From: Blastocatellia bacterium
GTDB taxonomy: Bacteria > Acidobacteriota > Blastocatellia > UBA7656
Reading direction: 5' to 3'
DNA: 64,000 nt
NCBI GenBank assembly: GCA_035275065.1
Contig: DATENM010000027.1
Location: 17,498 to 81,497, forward strand
Shown: piece after piece, positions 34,648 through 43,479 of the stretch
How positions within the stretch are numbered: position 1 is the stretch's first letter
Layout: each line of letters begins with the position of its first letter
Program-made: the position numbers and the translations under genes
Notes under the pieces: model-generated
What the model was told of the DNA's origin: nothing
The model's input: the letters and a program-made list of their open reading frames with translations, nothing else
The model's database searches: none

Positions 34648-35946
34648 ATGGAAAGGTTTTTCAGGTTGGTTGCGCTAGGGTTGATTATTAGCACCATGGG
34701 AGTCTCTGGGTTCAGGCGCGGCGCTGGGGTTCCAGGGGCGAAAGAAGGCATCCTCGCGCGCCTGTCCGAGGCGCGGGCTCTTCTCGCGAATGAGCCGGTT
34801 GGCATGCAGAAGGGAATTGTCGGTACTCGCCGCGTCAAAGTGTCGCGGCGTCGCTACCAGGAGGTGCCGGTTATCGGCATTACGGGGCGAGAAATAGCCC
34901 TTGCCGTTCTTGATGAGCAAGGGAAGTTTCATGTCGTGCGCGGACTGAAGCGCGACAATCAAGGATTCGAGACCTTGACCCCAGGCTATCAGCTGGTTTT
35001 GAGAAGGGAGAATGGGATCAACTCGGAATTTGTTTGTCTCAGCCCGCAGGGCGGTCGCATTCTGGCCATCAAGTACCCTGTGTCGAATGAGCGCGGGCGT
35101 TTCGGGGGCGACTCTGAAGTCATTGAAGCGGTCTACACCCCCTACTCTCAGGAGATCGATAGCTCAGAGATGATCAAGCGGGGCATCGAGGTGCAGAGCG
35201 GATTTATCAATCAAGCCTATGAGCGCTTGAAGAATCGGCAGGTGCGGTCGCGGGCCTTTGAGGGGCGCCCAATTACAGACGCCATTCCGCGAGAGGTGCT
35301 GCGGGTCTTGCTGATCAATGAGCATATAGATCCCGGAGAATTCCGTTCTGCGGATATGGCCGAAGGGTTGGCGCGGCGAGTCTTGACGGTGGTGGCCGCC
35401 AACGGCGAGAAAGCTTATGCGTATTCGATCAGCCGGGCAGGTGCGAGAGGATTGGTTCAAATGATCGCTTCCACCTATTCCTTATTATTGAAGCGCTATC
35501 CTGAGGCTGGGCTGAAGGCCGATTTTATCGCGGGGATGAGCGATCCGGTGAACGCCATCATGGCACAGGTGCTGTTGTGTGATGCGGATTGGGGGGCAAT
35601 GCGCTCGCGCTATGCAATAGGGCCGGAGCGGGTTGGCCCATATCTCGCCGCGGCCTATAATGGCGGGGTAGGAAGGGTGCTGTCACTGCTCTCAACGGAG
35701 CAGGAAGAATGGATGGCCAACCCGGATTTGAGCCGCCGCCCGGCGCAGACGATAACCCGGCGGATCGCGGTTCGCGGTCGTTCGCGGCGCGGGCGGCTTC
35801 AGAAGCGCTATGTCCTGAAAAGCTATGTCGTGCCGATCTTCAGGAACGAGACCAGTAAATATGTCAGCCAGTATCACTGGATCAAGAGCTACCTCGACGC
35901 CGGCGCCGCTGATGGCAAACGCGGCAGTGTCGCGGCGGAAAGATGA
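34648..35946 (+). CDS. Secreted lytic-transglycosylase-like (SLT domain) protein
   Basis: 432 residues. A hydrophobic N-terminal segment (FFRLVALGLIISTMGVSGF) looks like a signal peptide or anchor. The C-terminal part (about 255-400) resembles the SLT/goose-lysozyme fold: SISRAGARGLVQMIASTYSLL and PYLAAAYNGGVGRVLSLL are the two recognisable motifs. The usual catalytic Glu (ESxxNP context) is not obvious; the Glu in NGEKAYAY is a candidate. Probably cleaves peptidoglycan in the periplasm. The start is ATG at 34648 with AAGGAG upstream; a longer frame to 34522 runs through the tandem repeat and is rejected. Confidence 0.75.
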   Translation: MERFFRLVALGLIISTMGVSGFRRGAGVPGAKEGILARLSEARALLANEPVGMQKGIVGTRRVKVSRRRYQEVPVIGITGREIALAVLDEQGKFHVVRGLKRDNQGFETLTPGYQLVLRRENGINSEFVCLSPQGGRILAIKYPVSNERGRFGGDSEVIEAVYTPYSQEIDSSEMIKRGIEVQSGFINQAYERLKNRQVRSRAFEGRPITDAIPREVLRVLLINEHIDPGEFRSADMAEGLARRVLTVVAANGEKAYAYSISRAGARGLVQMIASTYSLLLKRYPEAGLKADFIAGMSDPVNAIMAQVLLCDADWGAMRSRYAIGPERVGPYLAAAYNGGVGRVLSLLSTEQEEWMANPDLSRRPAQTITRRIAVRGRSRRGRLQKRYVLKSYVVPIFRNETSKYVSQYHWIKSYLDAGAADGKRGSVAAER

Positions 35947-36034
35947 AGCGGCGCACCGATAGCGCATCCAGCAGGGCGGCGCGGCATAGTCGGCGCGGTG
36001 GTTTGAATTAACCTTCCAAAGGAGCTGATAAAAC

Positions 36035-37174
36035 GTGAGCACAGCCGAAATGCGAAAGATTCCGATGCTTGATTTGAAGGCGCAATACCGGAATCTCGCC
36101 GAGGAGACAGAGTCTGCCGTAAAGCGCGTGTTGGAGAGTCAGCAGTTGATACTGGGCCCTGAGGTTAAGGATCTCGAAAGGGAGATCGCCGCCTACTGTC
36201 AGTGCGAGTACGCGGTAGGGTGTGCGTCGGGCTCGGATGCGTTGCTGCTCGCGCTCATGGCGTTCGACGTGGGGCCTGGCGATGAGGTGATTACCACGCC
36301 GTTCACCTTTTTTGCGACTGCCGGCTCGATTATTCGGTTGGGCGCAAAGCCGGTATTTGTCGATATCGATCCGCAATCTTTCAACATGAACGTTGCCACG
36401 CTTGCTTCTGCGGTGACGGCCCGAACGAAAGCCATAATGCCTGTGCATCTCTTCGGCCAGTGTGTGGAAATGGAATCGGTCGAGCAGGTGGCGCGCCGCA
36501 CGGGTGCCGCAATAATTGAGGATGCCGCGCAGGCAATCGGCGCCGAATATTATGGCCGGAGGGCTGGGAGTCTTGGGGATGTTGCGGCCTTCAGCTTCTA
36601 CCCATCTAAGAACCTCGGCGGTGCTGGCGATGGCGGCATGCTGACGACGAATCGCAGTGAGGTTGCTGAGGAGTTGCGCATGTTGCGAGCGCACGGAGCG
36701 AAACGCAAGTATTACCATGATCGCGTCGGAGTCAATAGCCGACTCGACTCGCTCCAGGCCGCGATTTTACGGGTTAAATTCCGCTATCTCGATGATTGGG
36801 CAGCGGCGCGGCAAGCGAATGCCCGGCGGTATGATGATCTGTTTGACGAAGCAGGGCTGCGGGAGAATGGCCAGGTTACAGTGCCAAGCGTCGGAGCCGG
36901 CCAGCATCATGTGTTCAACCAATATGTCATCAGAGTTGAAAAGCGAGATGATCTGCGTGCTTATTTGAACGGTTGCGGTGTTGGAACGGAGATTTACTAT
37001 CCGGTGCCGATGCATCTGCAAACCTGCTTTGCGGATTTGGGGTATGCGAAGGGCGACTTTATCGAGGCAGAGAAAGCCGCGGATGAGGCGCTGGCCATTC
37101 CTATCTACCCAGAATTGACTGAGGACGATCAGGCGTACGTGGTATCGACTATCGCACGATTCTATAATGGATAA
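36035..37174 (+). CDS. DegT/DnrJ/EryC1/StrS family PLP aminotransferase
   Basis: 379 residues, normal for sugar aminotransferases acting on nucleotide-linked keto-sugars. [13 protein letters not shown] (PLP phosphate region), [24 protein letters not shown] and [17 protein letters not shown] with the PLP-binding Lys are all present. It probably helps make an amino-sugar for surface polysaccharide or glycoprotein; no nucleotide-sugar genes are adjacent. GTG start at 36035 with AAGGAG upstream. Cytoplasmic. Confidence 0.93.
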   Translation: MSTAEMRKIPMLDLKAQYRNLAEETESAVKRVLESQQLILGPEVKDLEREIAAYCQCEYAVGCASGSDALLLALMAFDVGPGDEVITTPFTFFATAGSIIRLGAKPVFVDIDPQSFNMNVATLASAVTARTKAIMPVHLFGQCVEMESVEQVARRTGAAIIEDAAQAIGAEYYGRRAGSLGDVAAFSFYPSKNLGGAGDGGMLTTNRSEVAEELRMLRAHGAKRKYYHDRVGVNSRLDSLQAAILRVKFRYLDDWAAARQANARRYDDLFDEAGLRENGQVTVPSVGAGQHHVFNQYVIRVEKRDDLRAYLNGCGVGTEIYYPVPMHLQTCFADLGYAKGDFIEAEKAADEALAIPIYPELTEDDQAYVVSTIARFYNG

Positions 37175-37187
37175 GCCGTGCCCTTCT

Positions 37188-37221
37188 TAAAGAGAGATTA
37201 GCGGCACGAGCGTCTGATAAC
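37188..37221 (+). repeat. Leader with a repeated TAAAGAGAGATTAG word and motif copy 3
   Basis: TAAAGAGAGATTAG at 37188-37201 recurs exactly at 37989-38002, before the next gene as well. GTCTGATAAC (37212-37221) is copy 3 of the intergenic motif. Both lie upstream of xdhC. Confidence 0.5.
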
Positions 37222-37244
37222 AACTGATTTAAAGAATTACGCAA

Positions 37245-37976
37245 ATGCGAAAAGAGTTGCTGGTTCGTGTCATCGGGTGGCCTGGTGGGTTGAATCCGAA
37301 AAGCGTTGATCAAGAAGATGAGCGCACTCGGTTCTCAGAAGTAGTAATAACATCTGATGCTGATATCGATGATCTAAAATTGCCACTGGCCTTAAAGAAT
37401 CAATTAAGGGATTTTTGGGGTTCCAGCTCTCAAGTATTATCGGCAGAGATCGCCGCAGAGGATTTGTCGAATTCCAAAATTAAGCTTGTAGCGGAGCGGG
37501 TTGTAGAGCGGCGTAGACTAGTTGTTTTTGGAGCCGGGCATGTGGGGCGAAGCGTGGCTTTGATAGGAGCGATGCTAGGCTTGGATGTAACTCTGCTTGA
37601 TGACCGGCAAGAGTTCTTAGTGCGAGATCAGTTGTCTGACTGGGGAATCCGGACCCGTGTGGTTGACTTTGAGGATATTGGCGATTCGATTGAGTCTCAG
37701 GAAAACCTGGCAATTGTTATTGTCACTCGCGGGCACCAATGTGATGAGGCTATTCTTAGGCAAGTGGCAAAGCTTGGTGCCGCGTATGTCGGCATGATTG
37801 GTAGCCGGCGCAGGGTCGCCGGAGTATTTCAGCGGCTAAAACACGCAGGGATCAGTCAATCCTTTTTAGATAAGGTAAAGGCACCTATCGGGTTGGAAAT
37901 TGGCTCAAGCTCTCCTCAGGAGATTGCCGTGGCCATTCATGCGGAGATCATTAAGCATTTTGCAGAAGTAAGGTAG
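37245..37976 (+). CDS. xdhC: XdhC/CoxI-family molybdenum cofactor maturation protein
   Basis: 243 residues. The C-terminal Rossmann-like XdhC domain is clear: LVVFGAGHVGRSVALIGAMLG, VTLLDDRQEF, VIVTRGHQCDEAILRQV and YVGMIGSRRRV, then APIGLEIGSSSPQEIAVAIHAEI. XdhC binds and sulfurates Mo cofactor and inserts it into xanthine dehydrogenase-family hydroxylases. The N-terminal about 85 residues are divergent and lack an obvious conserved Cys motif. No molybdenum hydroxylase is encoded nearby, but two MoSto genes are in this window. This gene and its neighbours are AT-richer, with different codon use from the rest of the window. Confidence 0.85.
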   Translation: MRKELLVRVIGWPGGLNPKSVDQEDERTRFSEVVITSDADIDDLKLPLALKNQLRDFWGSSSQVLSAEIAAEDLSNSKIKLVAERVVERRRLVVFGAGHVGRSVALIGAMLGLDVTLLDDRQEFLVRDQLSDWGIRTRVVDFEDIGDSIESQENLAIVIVTRGHQCDEAILRQVAKLGAAYVGMIGSRRRVAGVFQRLKHAGISQSFLDKVKAPIGLEIGSSSPQEIAVAIHAEIIKHFAEVR

Positions 37977-38014
37977 GCTCATAAGCTCTAAAGAGAGATT
38001 AGGGAAGGGGAGCT

Positions 38015-39184
38015 ATGGCAGCGAAGTTAACTGACTTTTTTGGACTTGAAGATCAATTGTCAGATGAAGAGCGGCTCGCAATGCAGTCGATCCGCGAGTT
38101 TGTTCAGGCTGAGATCAAACCGGTTATTGCAGATTGTTTCGAGCGGGGAGAGTTTCCGCGTGATCTCATACCAAAACTTGGACAACTTGGAGTTCTGGGC
38201 GCCAACCTTCCGGGTGATTATGGCTGCGCTGGCATGAATAATGTCGCTTATGGCTTAATCATGCAGGAATTAGAAGCCGGCGATTCAGGAATCCGCAGCT
38301 TTGCATCAGTTCAGGGCGCGCTCTGCATGTATCCGATTTATGCATTCGGATCGGAATCACAGCGCCGCGAATTCCTGCCAGCAATGGCAGAAGGCAAACT
38401 GATCGGCTGCTTTGGCTTGACGGAACCCAACTTCGGGTCGAACCCCGCCGGGATGGCAACCAGAGCAAAGCAGGTTGCGGATGGATGGCTCCTTAATGGC
38501 TCTAAGGCATGGATTACGAATGGCAATATTGCCGATCTCGCTATTGTCTGGGCGAAGACCGAAGACGGAACGATCAGGGGGTTTATCGTCGAAAAAGGCG
38601 CGGGGGGATTTTCAGCTAAAGAGACGCATCATAAATTAAGCTTGCGAGCCTCGATTACCTCAGAGCTATCATTTGAGGATTGCTTGATCCCTGAGAATCG
38701 CGTATTGCCGGATGCCTTGGGCCTCAAGGCTCCTTTGATGTGCTTGACGCAGGCACGCTATGGGATTGCTTGGGGAGTACTTGGTGCGGCCAGAGACTGC
38801 TTTGAAGTTGCTGTGCAGTATGCTAAGGAGCGTGTGCAGTTCTCAAAACCGATTGCTGGCTTCCAGTTGACTCAGGAGAAGCTGGCAAAGATGTATACGG
38901 AAATATGTAAAGCTCAATTACTCTGTATGCAGATTGGCAGGATGAAAGATGCAGGGACTCTGAGGCCCGCGCATGTCTCTATGGCTAAGATGAATAATGT
39001 AGCCATGGCGCTCGAGTGTGCGCGGACGGCCCGTTCAGTGTTAGGAGCAAATGGAATTGTCGGCGAATACCCGATTATGCGGCATATGTGTAACCTGGAA
39101 TCGGTCTATACTTATGAAGGCACGAATGAAGTGCATATTCTCGTGCTCGGACAGCACATCACCGGGATCAGTGCTTTTGAGTAG
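38015..39184 (+). CDS. Acyl-CoA dehydrogenase, glutaryl-CoA dehydrogenase-like
   Basis: 389 residues. The family signatures FGLTEPNFGSNPAGM, SKAWITNGNIADLAIVWAKT, YAKERVQFSKPIAGFQLTQEKLA and HMCNLESVYTYEGTNEVHILVLGQHITGISAF match best the glutaryl-CoA dehydrogenase branch, in which this C-terminal motif carries the catalytic Glu. Likely a lysine/tryptophan or aromatic degradation step, oxidising and decarboxylating glutaryl-CoA; other short-chain substrates remain possible. The start is ATG at 38015 behind AAGGGGAGCT. It follows xdhC in the same direction (38-nt gap). Confidence 0.88.
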   Translation: MAAKLTDFFGLEDQLSDEERLAMQSIREFVQAEIKPVIADCFERGEFPRDLIPKLGQLGVLGANLPGDYGCAGMNNVAYGLIMQELEAGDSGIRSFASVQGALCMYPIYAFGSESQRREFLPAMAEGKLIGCFGLTEPNFGSNPAGMATRAKQVADGWLLNGSKAWITNGNIADLAIVWAKTEDGTIRGFIVEKGAGGFSAKETHHKLSLRASITSELSFEDCLIPENRVLPDALGLKAPLMCLTQARYGIAWGVLGAARDCFEVAVQYAKERVQFSKPIAGFQLTQEKLAKMYTEICKAQLLCMQIGRMKDAGTLRPAHVSMAKMNNVAMALECARTARSVLGANGIVGEYPIMRHMCNLESVYTYEGTNEVHILVLGQHITGISAFE

Positions 39185-39273
39185 AATTCGAGTAGGATTA
39201 TCCATCGAGTAGAATGATATCTGTTGAGTAGGATTAGATCAGGCCAGGAGATACATAATATATATTATCAGAC
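39179..39273. repeat. Degenerate GAGTAG(A/G)AT repeats and motif copy 4
   Basis: GAGTAG(A/G)AT occurs four times between 39179 and 39236, just after the acyl-CoA dehydrogenase stop. The motif in minus orientation (TTATCAGAC, 39265-39273) follows, preceded by an AT-rich palindromic stretch. There is no gene in this 160-nt gap. Confidence 0.6.
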
Positions 39274-39344
39274 GTAATGACTATATCAAGCTTTCCAGTC
39301 ATCTTGGCCTCCCGGGCTCATCGTCGTCGCTCGCTCGCCTTCCC

Positions 39345-40961
39345 TTAATCCGCCGTAGATGATTCTCCAACCGTCTTCTGTCTGGCAAGCCCTACCATTC
39401 GCAGAAAGGGTTCTTCGAAGCCCTGCCGATTGCGATTCACATTCCCGCCAATAAACAGCTTGCCACCGGTACCGTGACCCGAGGATGGCTCAAATACCGC
39501 CCAGAGACGCTGGTGCGAGAAGAAGAAGACACTACATAATGCCAATAGCAGCAGCCCGAATCCAATATAGACAGGCGTACGCCCCGGGTCGTATTGAATC
39601 GTTAGCGTATGGGCGCCAGAGACCTTATCAAAACTCTTCAGCAAAACCTTGTAGCCGTTATAGAGTAATTGATTGACGCCACCGTCCTTTGCACGCCGGT
39701 CGGCTTCCCCCAAAAAATCGCTCGCGGCTTGCACTCCGAGCGCAAGGACCGTCCGGTGCTGACCGTCAGCCCCCAGAATATCGAGCTCTGCAACGGGCCG
39801 GTTATACTCGCCGGTTCTCGTAATGAAGTCACTGCCAGAAACATCGAAATCCGGGTAAAAACCCACATAACTCACCTTACCGATTCCCGGCACATCCGTG
39901 ACCTGCGGCGCGCCGCTTCCCTTGCGCCCAAGCGTCGCTACAATTTCGCTGCCACCATCCGCGGGCTGAAAGGCGACAGTTATCTCCCGAGCATTCCCTA
40001 CCGGCGAGAACTGTGATTGGAAGAATCTATAACCGCGATAGTCACCCACGTTATTCAGATGGACCAGTATATCCTTCTGCGTTCCTGCATCCGCTATCCG
40101 AATATAGCTCAACCAGTCTATCGTATTCTGCTGATCCAGCCCGCCCTCTGGTCTGATCAGCTTCTGCTGTAGATCAATGCACTCAATCTTAAAAGGCAGG
40201 GTCATCGTTCCTGCGCGCGGCCCATCAAGCGTCGACTGCAATGTCGTAAATCTATCCGAAACTCTACCCGGCTCAATCTCCATACTGCCACCAACACCAT
40301 AGCGATTTGTCAGGAACCCCCCTGTAAAAATGGTTAACAATGCAACATGCACTGCATAGGCTCCAAGGCGATTCCACACACGACGCTGGGCAAAAACCGT
40401 CGTCCTCCCTGCTTCCCGTGTAACCTTGACTCTGAAACGTGCGCGCCGCCAGCTCTTCCTTAACTCATCGGCCAGTTGCTCGCCCTCGCCTGAGTAATCC
40501 ATTTCGGCTGTGAACATCTGCGCGCGAATAAATTTAGGCGAGGCAGTCAGTTTCGGTTTTGAAATGTATTGCCAAGCTGTCGGAAAACGATCAATCGAGG
40601 CAAGAATAATATTAAGGCCAGTGATCGCCAACAATAAGGAAAAATACCAGGCATGATAAATGTCGAAAAGGCCAAGCCTGCCATACATCAGCCGTTTTGC
40701 CGGGCTCAAAGCCGTATAATACTTCTGAAATCCCTCAACACTCACCTGCATAATCAGCATGCCGATCATGCAGCAGGTCAATAGCATCCCCAGCATCACC
40801 AAGCCAAAGCGCACAGAGCTGAGTAACTTTAATATCGAGTCAATAACTGACTCGCTCTTGACTACAGCGGAAGCGGAAGGCGCAATCTGCTTTGCAGCAT
40901 CAGAGGCCACCGTTGCGATAGCAGAGGATTCCGACCCGACATCTGGTTTACTTGAAGCCAT
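39345..40961 (-). CDS. resB: ResB/Ccs1-like cytochrome c biogenesis protein
   Basis: 538 residues with about four membrane helices: two near the N-terminus (FGLVMLGMLLTCCMIGMLIM and WYFSLLLAITGLNIILASI), one at about residue 205 (AVHVALLTIFTGGFLTN) and one near 470 (VYIGFGLLLLALCSVFFFS), with a large periplasmic domain between the last two. This is the ResB topology. With ResC/CcsA it delivers and attaches heme to apocytochromes c (System II). The partner gene is not in the window. Heme delivery would suit the tetraheme cytochrome encoded at 41891. The start is ATG at 40961 with AGGGAG upstream. Confidence 0.88.
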   Translation of the reverse strand: MASSKPDVGSESSAIATVASDAAKQIAPSASAVVKSESVIDSILKLLSSVRFGLVMLGMLLTCCMIGMLIMQVSVEGFQKYYTALSPAKRLMYGRLGLFDIYHAWYFSLLLAITGLNIILASIDRFPTAWQYISKPKLTASPKFIRAQMFTAEMDYSGEGEQLADELRKSWRRARFRVKVTREAGRTTVFAQRRVWNRLGAYAVHVALLTIFTGGFLTNRYGVGGSMEIEPGRVSDRFTTLQSTLDGPRAGTMTLPFKIECIDLQQKLIRPEGGLDQQNTIDWLSYIRIADAGTQKDILVHLNNVGDYRGYRFFQSQFSPVGNAREITVAFQPADGGSEIVATLGRKGSGAPQVTDVPGIGKVSYVGFYPDFDVSGSDFITRTGEYNRPVAELDILGADGQHRTVLALGVQAASDFLGEADRRAKDGGVNQLLYNGYKVLLKSFDKVSGAHTLTIQYDPGRTPVYIGFGLLLLALCSVFFFSHQRLWAVFEPSSGHGTGGKLFIGGNVNRNRQGFEEPFLRMVGLARQKTVGESSTAD

Positions 40962-41039
40962 AACTCCCTATTACTTAAACGGTTAAAGTGAGTAGAGACG
41001 ATTCTTACTTCCCTCTCCAAAGATTCTACCGGGGGCCAT

Positions 41040-41153
41040 TTAGACTGTCAACAAACCATTATTAGACTGCCAACAAACCAATTAGAAGCAGAGCGATGAT
41101 TCAGATATTCAAATCAGATATAGAGCAGTGATTCAGATATTCAGATCAGATAT
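41040..41153. repeat. Two adjacent tandem duplications
   Basis: A 22-bp period unit (TTAGACTG(T/C)CAACAAACCA at 41040-41058 and 41062-41080) is followed by a 32-bp unit repeated twice (41090-41121 and 41122-41153), built around ATTCAGATATTCA. AT-rich gap between maf and resB. Confidence 0.9.
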
Positions 41154-41174
41154 TAAGACCAATATCACGAAAAT

Positions 41175-41185
41175 CGTTATCAGAC
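41175..41185 (-). repeat. GTCTGATAACG motif, copy 5
   Basis: CGTTATCAGAC on the plus strand, 22 nt after the tandem duplications and 19 nt past the maf stop, upstream of resB. Confidence 0.6.
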
Positions 41186-41204
41186 ACACGTGATCGCAGG
41201 GCGA

Positions 41205-41792
41205 TCAGATGAAAGAGTAACCGAGGCGGCGCGCCAGGCGATAGACCAGTGGTAGCGGCAAACCTACGACATTAAAATAGTTGCCGGCCACCTCCTCGAC
41301 AAACAGAGCGGCCAGCCCCTGAATTCCATAGGCACCGGCCTTATCCATTGGCTCGCCGCTTTTCACGTACCAGGCAATCTCCTGCTCACTCAACTGGCAG
41401 AAGCGCACCAGCGTCTTGTCATAATCGGCTACCTCTTGCTTACTCGCCACTTCATAAAGCGCCACGCCGGTCATCACCGCGTGCCAGCGCCCCGCCAGAC
41501 TCCTCAGCATGCGCGTCGCCTCGGCTTCATCAGCCGGCTTACCGAGGATTTTGCCGTCCAGCACCACGATGGTATCCGCGCCGATCACCAGGCCGCGCTC
41601 ACGCTGCCGCGCAATGCCGATCACTTTAGCGCGCGCCAGCCGTGTGATATAATCAGCAGGCGCCTCACCGGCATGAGGCCGCTCTTGAACAGGACTCGGT
41701 GCCACCTCGAAGTCGACCCCTACGGTGCGTAGCAGGTCGGCACGGCGCGGCGACGAAGACGCCAGGATGATGGGCGATTCTTTGTCGGACAT
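41205..41792 (-). CDS. maf: Maf family nucleotide pyrophosphatase
   Basis: 195 residues with the Maf signature: ILASSSPRRADLLRTVGVDF at the N-terminus, VIGADTIVVLDGKILGKP and GAYGIQGLAALFVEEVAGNYFNVVGLPL. Maf proteins hydrolyse non-canonical or damaged nucleoside triphosphates (dTTP/UTP or m7GTP subgroups) to monophosphates and are linked to division arrest. Which substrate group applies is not decided. The start is ATG at 41792, where the conserved domain begins; an upstream in-frame start at 41867 would overlap the divergent gene's leader. Confidence 0.93.
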   Translation of the reverse strand: MSDKESPIILASSSPRRADLLRTVGVDFEVAPSPVQERPHAGEAPADYITRLARAKVIGIARQRERGLVIGADTIVVLDGKILGKPADEAEATRMLRSLAGRWHAVMTGVALYEVASKQEVADYDKTLVRFCQLSEQEIAWYVKSGEPMDKAGAYGIQGLAALFVEEVAGNYFNVVGLPLPLVYRLARRLGYSFI

Positions 41793-41890
41793 TATAATTC
41801 GTTCGCGCGGTTGGCGCTCGCTCTCGACGCCCCGCAGATATGGTCGGCGCCGATCTTCAAGGGCCACTCTTCAAGCGTTGGAGGTTTATC

Positions 41891-43393
41891 TTGCGTCGTA
41901 AGGCATTGCTTTTGGCAACCCTCGTATTCGTCGCCGCGCTGGCGGCGCTACAATTTGGCTGTTCCGGCGCTGAGCCCGCCGGTGTCGACATGACAGCCCC
42001 GCTGTCTTTTGATATCAACACACCGAAAATCAAGGAACGTCTCGGCGAAGATGACGGTTATGCGCTGGCGATTCTCTACGGCAGCGATATCCACGGCAGC
42101 CTGGAAACCTGTGGCTGACCGAGCCACCCTATGGGTGGACTGGCACGGCGTGTCAGCTATATCAAAGCCTTCCTGCACAGATCAAATATGGAAGTTCCGA
42201 CTCTCTTCGCCGACGCGGGCAATCTCTTTACAGATGACCGCTTTGCCGGCGACCACTTGCCCGCTGAGGTTATGACAAAAAACCAATGGGTAGTCAAGGG
42301 CTACGCGGACTTCCATCAGGACGTCGCCAACATCAGTTTTAATGACCTTCCCTATATCGCCGAGCTTTTCAAGAAAGACGGTTTCGACAAGCGGCAGGAA
42401 GAATTTCCCTTCATCCGCCGGCTAGTCTCGGCCAATGTTGAGCCGGCAGACGATGCCCACCTGGCACCGCAGCCGTACCTGATTCGCGAGGTGACGCTCA
42501 AACGTGGCGCCGCGGACAAGAAACTCCGCATCGCCTTCGTCGGCCTCACAGAGGGCAAGCCGACCGGCCCTAACCAGGCCGAATCGCTGTACGCCGGCTA
42601 CCGCATCAAAGACGTATTTGAAACCGCCAAACGTGTCATCCCCGAAGCCAAGCAGAAAGCCGACCTCGTTGTCGTTCTCGCCTACATGACACAAGACATG
42701 GCACAGCGCCTCGCAAGCGAGAACCCGGATATCGATACCATGATTGTCGCGCGCCAGCTCAGCCTGATGAACGAGCCTGACCACTTTGGTCGCGCCACGC
42801 TCGCCTACGCTTACAACCAGACCAAATACCTCGGCGAGCTGCGTTATTACGTCCGCAGTGACGGCAGCGTCGAAAACCAACTCAACCGCTACGTCGCGCT
42901 CGACGCCGACCTGCCGGACGACCCGCAGGCCGCAGAGATCGTTTCGACCGCGCATAATGATTTCACCAACGCGCAGAAAACCAGCATGAACGCGGCGCCG
43001 CAGCCGCCGCCCGCGCCCACGTCGCAAGAGTCACCTTACGTCGGCGCTTCGACTTGTATGGCCTGTCATGCCGCGCAGTACGCCACGTGGGAGAAGACTG
43101 GCCACGCCCACGCCATGGCGACCTTAGAGCGCAAGAGCCAGCAGTTTGATAATGAGTGTGTGCGCTGTCATGTCGTCGGCTTCAACAACGGAGGCTTCCA
43201 GTCGCTGATCTCGACACCGCAGCTCGCCAACGTGCAATGCGAAGCCTGTCATGGGCCCGGCCGCGCGCACACGGCCTCGCCCGCCAAGGGCTTTGGCTTT
43301 ATGCAGACGCCGGCCGGCTGCGTTCAGTGTCACACGCAGGCCAACAGCCCGGACTTTAATTTCGCCACCTACTGGCCAAAGATTAAACACTAG
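41891..43393 (+). CDS. Tetraheme cytochrome c / metallophosphoesterase-like protein with in-frame UGA (probable selenocysteine)
   Basis: Read through one UGA (42116-42118), the frame gives 500 residues. The TTG start at 41891 follows GGAGG by 6 nt. A signal/lipoprotein-type leader (LLLATLVFVAALAALQFGC) comes first. A calcineurin/5'-nucleotidase-like domain follows, with YGSDIHGSLETCG-[UGA]-PSHPMGGLARR; as I recall this family, relatives carry Cys at the UGA position (a CGC-type motif). A C-terminal cytochrome c554-like domain has four CxxCH heme sites, starting at residues 389, 423, 450 and 477. Both halves are intact and in the same frame with no other lesion, and a hairpin with G in its loop lies 28 nt after the UGA. 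This supports selenocysteine at residue 76; a TGC-to-TGA nonsense mutation or sequencing error is the alternative. Probably a periplasmic electron-transfer enzyme. Confidence 0.8.
42116..42156 (+). promoter_or_regulatory. UGA codon and candidate bacterial SECIS hairpin
   Basis: UGA at 42116-42118. Downstream, CTGGCAC-GGC-GTGTCAG (42140-42156) folds into a 7-bp stem (one G-U pair) with a GGC loop beginning 28 nt after the UGA. Bacterial SECIS elements place an apical loop about 16-37 nt downstream with G in the first loop positions, which fits. A second hairpin, CCACCC-TAT-GGGTGG (42124-42138), lies between and is too close to be the SECIS loop. Confidence 0.6.
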
Positions 43394-43395
43394 TT

Positions 43396-43451
43396 GCCGT
43401 TTGTCAGTTGCCAGTATCAATCATACCAATTGCTGGCAACTGACAAACGGC
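43396..43451. repeat. Palindrome with 7-nt-period arms
   Basis: Perfect 19-bp arms (43396-43414 and 43433-43451). The words step by seven bases (TTGCCGT TTGTCAG TTGCCAG) and continue to about 43476. Between the cytochrome gene and the DciA-like gene. Confidence 0.85.
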
Positions 43452-43479
43452 AGCCGATAACTGATAACCGGCAACTGCA

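Noticed and set aside
42119..43393. Pseudogene: cytochrome broken by a stop codon
   Set aside because: Not excluded, but less likely: no other lesion, frame preserved, family Cys position as recalled, and a SECIS-like hairpin at the right distance.
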